NCBI GenBank assembly: GCA_028291345.1
Contig: JAQGIF010000254.1
Coordinates: 1-38,091, forward strand
Length of the DNA: 38,091 nt
From: Rhodospirillales bacterium
GTDB taxonomy: Bacteria > Pseudomonadota > Alphaproteobacteria > BOG-932 > Roseiterribacteraceae
Direction of reading: 5' to 3'
Under the pieces are notes generated by a model. That model was not told the DNA's origin. It searched no databases and worked only from the letters and a program-made list of their open reading frames with translations. Shown in pieces: positions 32,130 through 38,091 of this stretch. Within the stretch, counting starts at the first letter, position 1. Every line of letters starts with the position of its first letter. The position numbers and the translations under genes are program-made.

Positions 32130-33094
32130 GGCGCCACCGCCACGCCCCAAGGCGAACGGCCGACCGGCACCGACTTCACCGCCTTCAGGTCGCCGACATC
32201 GATGACAGTGATGTCGTTGCTGACGCCATTTGCCGTCATTAGGCGTTTTTGGTCCGGCGAAAACGCCATGTTCCAGACACGCTGCCCGACCAGGATATAT
32301 TTCTGGACCTCGAAGCTCTTGGCATCGATGACCGCGACACGGTTAGCCGGTCCGAGCGCGACGAAGGCGGTCTTGCCGTCCTTGGTGATCTTGATATCGA
32401 CGGGCTGGGCCTGGTCGGAGGTCAGCCCGGGAATCTCGAACCTGATCTTCTTCAGTATCTCATGCTTGGACGCGTCGACAATCGCGACCGCCCCGCCGAC
32501 TTCGGATGACACCCAGACCTGCGTGCCGTCGGGTGTCCAGGCCGCGACGCGCGGGCGGCTGTCGACCAGCACATTGGCAATAACCTTGTTGGTCGCGGTA
32601 TTGATGAAATGCGCCATGCTGGTGGTTTCGCTGGTATTGACCACCGTCTTGCCATCCGGGCTCATCGCCACGCCTTCCGGCTCGATGCCGACTGGAATTT
32701 CGGCGACGATCTTGCCAGTCGCGATATCCAGGACCGAGACCTTGTTGTCGTTTTCATTGGCGATATAGAGCAGCTTGCCGTCCGGGCTGGCGTCGAACCG
32801 CTCCGGGTCCGCGCCGCTCGGCAGCTTACGCACGATCTTCAAGGTCGCGATATCTAGCATCTCGATCCGGTCGGAATCGCTGGCGCAGATATAGAGGCTC
32901 TTGCCGTCGGTCGAGAGCAGTATGGCGCGCGGACGCTGACCGACCTTGATGGTATCGGTAATCGCAAGCGTCTGCCCGTCCAGCACGGTGATCGTATTGT
33001 CCTTTTCATTGGAGACAAAAATCCGCTCGGCCGAAGCCGGCTGGGATAAGATCAGGCAGGCGAGAGCAGCCGTAGCGAAGCAGATTCTCATCAT
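32126..33094 (-). CDS. YVTN beta-propeller protein of PQQ-dependent catabolism
   Basis: The precursor has about 322 residues: a signal peptide (MMRICFATAALACLILSQPASA) and then seven repeats of the VFVSNEKDNTITVLD / VGQRPRAILLSTDGKSLYI type, a YVTN propeller. It matches TIGR03866 (PQQ-dependent catabolism-associated propeller; the PedB-like position in pseudomonads). The ATG at 33094 overlaps the stop of the binding-protein gene as ATGA. An ATG at 33106 adds four residues. It is probably periplasmic; the partner is unknown. Confidence 0.92.
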   Translation of the reverse strand: MMRICFATAALACLILSQPASAERIFVSNEKDNTITVLDGQTLAITDTIKVGQRPRAILLSTDGKSLYICASDSDRIEMLDIATLKIVRKLPSGADPERFDASPDGKLLYIANENDNKVSVLDIATGKIVAEIPVGIEPEGVAMSPDGKTVVNTSETTSMAHFINTATNKVIANVLVDSRPRVAAWTPDGTQVWVSSEVGGAVAIVDASKHEILKKIRFEIPGLTSDQAQPVDIKITKDGKTAFVALGPANRVAVIDAKSFEVQKYILVGQRVWNMAFSPDQKRLMTANGVSNDITVIDVGDLKAVKSVPVGRSPWGVAVAP

Positions 33095-34356
33095 TGCATG
33101 TGGCATTTCGTTTCGGGGCGATCGACGCCGAGCGTGTCCAACTCGGAGAATTGATGCAGGAAACCGGGCTGCGGCGACACCGATACAAGCGAACGCGCAT
33201 CGGCGAGCAATATCGGCTCGCGCAATTGTCCATCCCAGTCCCGGAATGTCAATTTCGTTCCCTTGAAGCCGGCGAGATCGAAATCCTTGCTGCGCATGAA
33301 TTCGGCGATCTTCGCCGGGTCGGACGTGTTGCCGCGCGTCGCCGCTTCGCCCACGGCGCGCACCGCCAGCCAGGCGCCGTAGTCATTGTCGGTCATCCAG
33401 CGGTTGGCCTGCTTCAGGAAACGGCTTTGCAGCTGGGTAGCGCCCCATTGCTCGAACGGACGGGCCCAGGCCGAGGGCACCAGCCCCTGGGATCCGGCGA
33501 TCGGCCGCGGTGAAGTGGTGCGATAGCTGAGTTCGTCGCCGAAATTATCCGCCTCGTCGGCGACCACCAGTAAGTCATAATCCCTGACGCCCTGGGTGAT
33601 GCGGGCGACCTCCGCCTGCACCGCGTAATGTCCGGTATCGGTCCGGCGGGAACCCGGATCGAAGGTCCAGGGAATTTCCTGGACGATCTTGATGCGGAAC
33701 TTGCGGGCGGAATTGCGGACCGCGTCGGCGTAATCCTTGTCGGCCGGATCGCCGCCGATCACCAACGCGATATTGCCCCATTTCTTGATCACCAGATATT
33801 GCATCAGCGCGTCGGCCAGCATTGCCCGGCTGGGCGAGGTGTGCAGCACATTGCGGCGGCAGCTTTCGCCGCGCAGTGTGTCGTCACGCGTCGTTGCGTC
33901 GAGCAAGGTAACGCCCTTGGCCTCGGGCAAATCTGCCACCTGAAGCAGCAGCGGCGCCGGTAGATCTGTCACGAAGAGGCGCTGCCCGGCAGCGACCTGC
34001 TTTTTGAAAGCGTCGATCGCCCCGGCCGGGTCGGCAGCCATGGCTTCGTTCAAATGATAGGATTGGCCTAGAAACTGCCCGGTCGTCTGGTTGTCGCCGA
34101 GCGCCAGCCGCGCACCCTGGATGCCGTCGTCGGTCGGCGGCTGATCGAGATAGGATAGCGGCAAAACGCGCTCGACTGTCAGGCCGAGATAGGTAATCTC
34201 GATCGGGGGCGCGGGAGCGGGTGTTTGCGCCGACGCCATCTCTCCGCAAAGACCGAAGCCGCAAAATCCGGCGAGCGTCGCCACCGCCAGACCAGCCATC
34301 GCGAGCTTCCGCCCGATTGAAACCGGCCGACTGGATACCGGAATACGCCGTCGCAT
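33091..34356 (-). CDS. substrate-binding protein of the PQQ-associated ABC system
   Basis: The precursor of about 421 residues has a signal peptide (MRRRIP, then AMAGLAVATLAGFCGFGL). The mature part is a type I periplasmic-binding fold: PIEITYLGLTVERVLPLSYL, DDGIQGARLALGDN, the hinge LVIGGDPADKDYADAVR and NDYGAWLAVRAVGEAA. It fits TIGR03863 (PQQ-dependent alcohol dehydrogenase system). GGGAGG before ATGATG favours 34356 or 34359 as start. It is the first gene of the minus-strand block, and its 3' end overlaps the propeller gene. Confidence 0.9.
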   Translation of the reverse strand: MRRRIPVSSRPVSIGRKLAMAGLAVATLAGFCGFGLCGEMASAQTPAPAPPIEITYLGLTVERVLPLSYLDQPPTDDGIQGARLALGDNQTTGQFLGQSYHLNEAMAADPAGAIDAFKKQVAAGQRLFVTDLPAPLLLQVADLPEAKGVTLLDATTRDDTLRGESCRRNVLHTSPSRAMLADALMQYLVIKKWGNIALVIGGDPADKDYADAVRNSARKFRIKIVQEIPWTFDPGSRRTDTGHYAVQAEVARITQGVRDYDLLVVADEADNFGDELSYRTTSPRPIAGSQGLVPSAWARPFEQWGATQLQSRFLKQANRWMTDNDYGAWLAVRAVGEAATRGNTSDPAKIAEFMRSKDFDLAGFKGTKLTFRDWDGQLREPILLADARSLVSVSPQPGFLHQFSELDTLGVDRPETKCHMQ

Positions 34357-34454
34357 CATATCCTCCCGCATGCAGGCTCTCATCGCACTTAGCGTCCAAT
34401 TACGTGCCGAGATGTTTGCGCGCGTGGCCCGTGATTCGCCATCATAAACGCGAT

Positions 34455-34845
34455 CATGCCGCTTTCCCGCCGGAACTGATTAAGGCACTGGGCGGCGGCC
34501 AGCTGGATTCAATGATGACCTTCTGGCGTTTCGCTGCAAAGGCGGAAGCACGTCGCATCCAGCACGTTCTTGCCACCTTCTTGGCACCGAAGATGCGGTT
34601 TGCGAATTGGGCGTCGCCGACAGCGCACCGTTTACCGGCTATGTGTTTTCCAGGGCATGGGCCGAGAATAACCGCGCAGCGATCGACGGATTGCTGGCCG
34701 CAGGCCTCCATGCGCCGACGTTGCTGGAAACGTCGGACTGCGAGAGGGTGCGTCTCAAGCCGGTCCTCATGTCCATGATGACGCCGAATTGGACAGGCTG
34801 AAAATCGGCTGTCGTCGCGGTCTCGTTCATCAATCGAATGACGTT
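34455..34845 (+). pseudogene. remnant of a NitT/TauT-type ABC substrate-binding protein
   Basis: One frame reads FPPELIKALGGGQLDSMMTF then WRFAAKAEARRIQ. After a shift near 34580, another gives VCELGVADSAPFTGYVFSRA, WAENNRAAIDGLLAA and RLKPVL, and a third gives DAELDRLKIGCRRG. This is the C-terminal half of a periplasmic binding protein of the SsuA/NitT-like kind (LGVxxPxxGYVFxxxWA pattern). The N-terminal half is absent and at least two frameshifts are needed. It lies between the divergent halves of the PQQ locus. Confidence 0.75.
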
Positions 34846-35049
34846 CAGCATGACGCAATTGCCCACCTCTATTGAATATTGGCGGGGAGCCCCCGGGGGA
34901 CGGGACGGTGGGCGCGTCGCCGCAAATTCCGCCCGGGACATTGTGGTAGGCAAACCGGCTAGAATGACACCGATGACTATAACGGCGGCGTCGGAGGCCA
35001 AAGCAGCCTCTTGCCTCGACAGCGAAAAACTATAAGACCACACAGAAAT

Positions 35050-35065
35050 CTATAAGGGGTTATAG
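35050..35065 (+). promoter_or_regulatory. inverted repeat enclosing the ribosome site of the PQQ alcohol dehydrogenase
   Basis: CTATAA and TTATAG flank GGGG, placing the AAGGGG Shine-Dalgarno sequence inside a small hairpin immediately before ATG 35068. A second CTATAAG lies 23 bases upstream. The stem is only six A/T-rich pairs, so it may be a protein-binding site and not an RNA switch. Confidence 0.35.
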
Positions 35066-35067
35066 GG

Positions 35068-36783
35068 ATGATTCAGGACCAACCGGCAATGAAAGTCCGT
35101 GCGCGCCTGGCGTTGGCCGCTTGCCTGCTACTTGGCGTTTCGACTTCCATCGCCGACGTGGCGCGGGCGGGCGATTCGGCAAACTGGCCGTCCTTTTTCG
35201 GCAACGATCAGGCCTGGAGCTATAGCCCGCTCGACCAGATCAATCGCGACAACGTCAAGCATCTATCGGCAGCCTGGGCGTTTTCCACCGGCGAAAAGGG
35301 CCTTGGCGCGACGCCGCTGGTGGTCGACGGGACGATGTATCTGGTAGCGCCAAGCAACAAACTGTTCGCGCTGGATGCCGCGACCGGCAAGCAGCTCTGG
35401 ACTTATTCTCGCGAGGCGCCGCAGGGACAGTTGGGCGGCCTCGGCGGCGCGACTGGCCTGGCGATGGGGTTCGGGCTGATCTTCGAGGGAACGCTCGACA
35501 ACCATCTGGTCGCCATCGATGCCAAAACCGGCCTGCAGGTCTGGGACACGCAAATCGAGGATTACCGCCAGTGCAAATGCACGACGTCCTTCACGCCCCT
35601 GCTGGCTGGCGACAAGATCGTGATCGGCGCCCGCGGCGACATCGCCCATCGCGCCTATATCGCCGCCTATGATGCCAAGACCGGCAAGCAGGCTTGGCGT
35701 TTCTGGGCCATTCCCGGAAAAGGTGAGCCTGGGAACGACAGCTGGCAGGGCGATCAGTGGAAACTGGGTGGCGGATCGACCTGGCTGGGGGGTTCGTATG
35801 ATCCCAAACTGAACCTGATCTATTGGGGGGTCGGCAATCCGCAGCCGATGCTGAATGCCAAGGTCCGCCCCGGCGATAATCTCTATACCGACTCGCTGGT
35901 CGCGCTCGACGCCAATACCGGCAAGATCAAATGGTACTTCCAGGAGAACCCGAACGATTCGCTCGATTTCGATGCGACGCCGGAACCAGTGCTGATCGAT
36001 GTCGAGCGCAACGGCAAGATCGAGCCGCTGGTCCTGCACCCCAACAAGTCGGGCTATACTTATGTGCTGAATCGCGAGACCGGGAAATTCGTCGCCGGCT
36101 GGTCGCATGTCGATCTGCTGAACTGGACGAAAGGCCTGGACAAGGACGGCAAGCCGATCGACCCGGTACAGACCGAACTCGGCATCGACAAGCTGATCTG
36201 CCCATCCCTCTATGGCTCGCGCGCTGGCAACCATTCGACCTATAGCCCGCATACCGGCTGGTGGTACAATATCTCGTTCGAGGTTTGCGCCAAGACGAAG
36301 GCCGTCCCGCCGATGGCGGCCAAAGAAGGCGACATGTTCATGGGCGGCTTCATCGCCCCCGTCCGCTCCACCACCACCAAACCATTTATCGCGGCGTTCG
36401 ACCCCATCACCGGCGCACGGAAATGGACGCACGAGACCGAAATTCTGACCACGTCGGCGCTGACCGCGACCGCCGGGGACCTGATTTTCGGCGGCGATCC
36501 GTTCGGCATGACCTGGGCGCTGGACGCCACCACCGGCAAGACCCTGTGGTCGTTCTCGACAGGCGGTGGGATATCGAGTTCCCCGATCAGCTATGCCGTC
36601 GGCGGCCGGCAATACATCGCCGTCGCCAGCGGGCTGACCGGCGCACCGGGAACCCTCGTCGGGCCGCTCTGGCCCGAATTCAAGGATCGCATACCGCCGG
36701 TGGGATCGACTCTGTTCGTATTTGCACTCCCTGATACCGTCGGGCGGGTGGAGACTGGAAAGGCGACGACCGATGCGCACTGA
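35068..36783 (+). CDS. PQQ-dependent alcohol dehydrogenase, probable lanthanide type
   Basis: The 571-residue precursor has a signal peptide (MKVRARLALAACLLLGVS, cleavage near VARAG; ATG 35089 is an alternative start). The eight-bladed PQQ propeller has NWPSFFGNDQAWSYSPLDQI and repeated ALDAATGK motifs. Metal-site positions read Asp191 (usually Glu) in ARGDIAHRAY, Asn257 in GVGNPQP, and NDSLDFDATP with Asp300 and Asp302. The second Asp, two residues after the catalytic one, marks lanthanide-using enzymes (XoxF, ExaF, PedH). The adjacent Cys pair is absent; CKC occurs at another place. The gene overlaps the diheme cytochrome gene. Confidence 0.9.
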   Translation: MIQDQPAMKVRARLALAACLLLGVSTSIADVARAGDSANWPSFFGNDQAWSYSPLDQINRDNVKHLSAAWAFSTGEKGLGATPLVVDGTMYLVAPSNKLFALDAATGKQLWTYSREAPQGQLGGLGGATGLAMGFGLIFEGTLDNHLVAIDAKTGLQVWDTQIEDYRQCKCTTSFTPLLAGDKIVIGARGDIAHRAYIAAYDAKTGKQAWRFWAIPGKGEPGNDSWQGDQWKLGGGSTWLGGSYDPKLNLIYWGVGNPQPMLNAKVRPGDNLYTDSLVALDANTGKIKWYFQENPNDSLDFDATPEPVLIDVERNGKIEPLVLHPNKSGYTYVLNRETGKFVAGWSHVDLLNWTKGLDKDGKPIDPVQTELGIDKLICPSLYGSRAGNHSTYSPHTGWWYNISFEVCAKTKAVPPMAAKEGDMFMGGFIAPVRSTTTKPFIAAFDPITGARKWTHETEILTTSALTATAGDLIFGGDPFGMTWALDATTGKTLWSFSTGGGISSSPISYAVGGRQYIAVASGLTGAPGTLVGPLWPEFKDRIPPVGSTLFVFALPDTVGRVETGKATTDAH

Positions 36784-37621
36784 ACTCTTCGCATTCGCGC
36801 TGATCCTTGGCGGCGCATCCGCTTCCGTTGCCAACGCCGCCCCGTCCGCCGCCGAACTTGAGGCGGCCGGCAATCTGTTCTCCATCACCTGCAGCAGCTC
36901 GTTCTGCCATGGAGAAGGCGGCATCGGCGCGCGCGGACCAAGCTTGCGCAATCGGAACTTTCCACCTAACTACGTTCGCAACACAATTATGAACGGCCGG
37001 TCAGGTACGCCCATGCCATCCTTCAAGGATGCATTAACCCCAAACGAAATTGCGATGATCGCCGGTTACGTCATGTCGCTTTCGCCGGAAAATCATACCG
37101 CGGATACGGGTAGCGCCGAAGCGGTCGCCGCCCCAGCCGCCATACCCTTAAGCGATCAGGCCTTGCGCGGCTCCGACCTGTTCTTCGACCAGACCCGATC
37201 GAGCAATTGCGCCGCTTGCCATTCTTACGGATCGAAAGGCGGGCTGGTCGGGCCGGATCTTTCGACGGTGGCAGGAAAGCCAGCCAGTGCGATCTATCAG
37301 AGCATCATCAAGCCGGCGGTATCCAGCGACGCTTATCCGGCCATCACCGTCACCACCAGGGACGGACGTAAATTCGCCGGGATCAAGCGCGATCAGAACG
37401 ACCAGCAGGTCACGTTTTTCGATGTGTCCTCGGCTCCGCCGGTGTTGCGCAGCCTCTATTTCGCCGACGGGATCAAGGTTGAGCCATCGACCGGCGGCGC
37501 CCTATATACCCATAAGCTGGACGGCTATTCGAAGACGGACATCGCCGACCTGATCGCGTTCCTGAAATCCGCCGGCGGCGACAATAAGGTTGTGACCGCC
37601 CAGGACCTGGCTTCGCAATAG
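36773..37621 (+). CDS. diheme c-type cytochrome with one CX4CH site
   Basis: The 282-residue precursor has a signal peptide (MRTELFAFALILGGASASVA). Domain 1 binds heme through CSSSFCH (C40, C45, H46; four residues between the cysteines instead of two) with Met in TPMPSF as probable ligand. Domain 2 has the standard CAACH (C146-H150), then GGLVGPDLSTVAGK and a TRDGRKFAGI segment as in the TIGR02603-type heme domain. It starts inside the dehydrogenase gene (11-base overlap, AAGG nine bases before ATG), so it is the coupled electron acceptor of that enzyme. Confidence 0.9.
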   Translation: MRTELFAFALILGGASASVANAAPSAAELEAAGNLFSITCSSSFCHGEGGIGARGPSLRNRNFPPNYVRNTIMNGRSGTPMPSFKDALTPNEIAMIAGYVMSLSPENHTADTGSAEAVAAPAAIPLSDQALRGSDLFFDQTRSSNCAACHSYGSKGGLVGPDLSTVAGKPASAIYQSIIKPAVSSDAYPAITVTTRDGRKFAGIKRDQNDQQVTFFDVSSAPPVLRSLYFADGIKVEPSTGGALYTHKLDGYSKTDIADLIAFLKSAGGDNKVVTAQDLASQ

Positions 37622-37645
37622 CCCGGCTTTGCAATAGGACGAACG

Positions 37646-38091
37646 ATGACCGACAGCGCAAACGCCCAACCCGATCTGCTGGCCCGTATCGACCGGCTGG
37701 AATCGATCGACGCGATCCGCCAGTTGGCGGCGAAATATTCGCTGGCGCTGGATATGCGCGATGCCGATGCCTGGGTCGGGCTGTTCCCCGAGGATGTGAA
37801 GGTCAGCGAGAACCAGACCGGCCGAGCGGCGCTGAAAAAATGGTTCGATGAGACCATGCGGATGCAGTTCGACGGCACCGCACATCATATCGGCGGCCAT
37901 ATCATCGAATTCATCGACCCCGACAATGCCCAGGGAATTCTCTACTCCAAGAACGAGCACGAGACGGGAGCGGAATGGGTCATCATGCAGATGATGTATT
38001 TCGACCGCTATCAGCGGATCGGAGGCCGTTGGTATTTCCGCAGACGCCTGCCGCTCTATTGGTATGCGACCGATCTCAACAAGCCACCGAT
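37646..38091 (+). CDS. SnoaL-like (NTF2 fold) protein, cut by the window end
   Basis: The first 148 residues are present; the 3' end lies beyond the window. The N-terminal helix (LARIDRLESIDAIRQLAAKY) and ALDMRDADAWVGLF are typical of SnoaL_4 type NTF2-like proteins, followed by HHIGGHIIEF with the paired histidines and GRWYFRRRLPLYWY. Such proteins act as small-ring cyclases, dehydratases or isomerases in catabolism. It starts 25 bases after the cytochrome stop, with AGGAC upstream, and is probably the third gene of that operon. Confidence 0.85.
   Translation, partial: MTDSANAQPDLLARIDRLESIDAIRQLAAKYSLALDMRDADAWVGLFPEDVKVSENQTGRAALKKWFDETMRMQFDGTAHHIGGHIIEFIDPDNAQGILYSKNEHETGAEWVIMQMMYFDRYQRIGGRWYFRRRLPLYWYATDLNKPP

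Noticed and set aside
35263-36951. 562-codon open frame on the minus strand, opposite the PQQ alcohol dehydrogenase
   Set aside because: It is an antisense shadow caused by high GC in the third codon position. The plus strand has clear PQQ motifs, and this product resembles no protein.

Overview
The window looks like chromosomal DNA of a high-GC alphaproteobacterium, most likely a member of the Sphingomonadales. The pointers are a UrcA-family protein, a DUF4170 protein, a DnaE2 remnant, an OPT transporter, many SDR and GMC oxidoreductases, and two PQQ-dependent dehydrogenases with their own c-type cytochromes. This placement is inferred from gene content and not from a marker gene. No tRNA, rRNA, CRISPR array or insertion sequence was found.

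Layout. 1-3,500: a frameshifted MgtC remnant, a DUF4170 protein, small membrane or secreted proteins and a DUF6065 protein. 3,490-8,180: a class IV aminotransferase, a crotonase/GMC oxidoreductase pair on the minus strand, a 35-residue secreted peptide gene, an isochorismatase-fold hydrolase and the ruined 3' end of dnaE2. 8,540-8,665: a compact, convincing small RNA gene with promoter, two CU-rich anti-Shine-Dalgarno segments and an intrinsic terminator. 8,730-13,070: two SDRs, small conserved proteins and an OPT-family transporter. 13,146-17,260: two cytochromes c, a TetR regulator and a periplasmic PQQ enzyme with a cupredoxin-like tail. 17,400-21,600: a secreted protein, an SDR, a DUF2306 membrane protein, two adjacent pseudogene remnants (a Vgb/streptogramin-lyase-like propeller and a duplicated LLM 3' end) and the intact LLM oxidoreductase. 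21,700-28,500: HU, hemolysin III, an EmrAB-type efflux pair divergent from its TetR regulator, DUF2237 and UrcA proteins.

28,540-38,091 is the most coherent block. Six minus-strand genes (substrate-binding protein, YVTN propeller, ABC ATPase, ABC-2 permease, LytS-type kinase, LytTR regulator) lie divergent from a PQQ alcohol dehydrogenase, a diheme cytochrome c and a SnoaL-like protein. The ABC and propeller genes match the families known to accompany PQQ-dependent alcohol oxidation (TIGR03863, TIGR03864, TIGR03866; Ped-like loci of pseudomonads). The dehydrogenase carries Asp-Phe-Asp at the catalytic position, the pattern associated with lanthanide-dependent enzymes. Electrons from both PQQ enzymes would pass through periplasmic cytochromes c to the respiratory chain.

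A recurring feature is decay. At least five gene remnants (MgtC, DnaE2, Vgb-like, LLM 3' end, NitT/TauT-type binding protein) sit between intact genes, all broken by frameshifts or truncation and without any visible insertion sequence.
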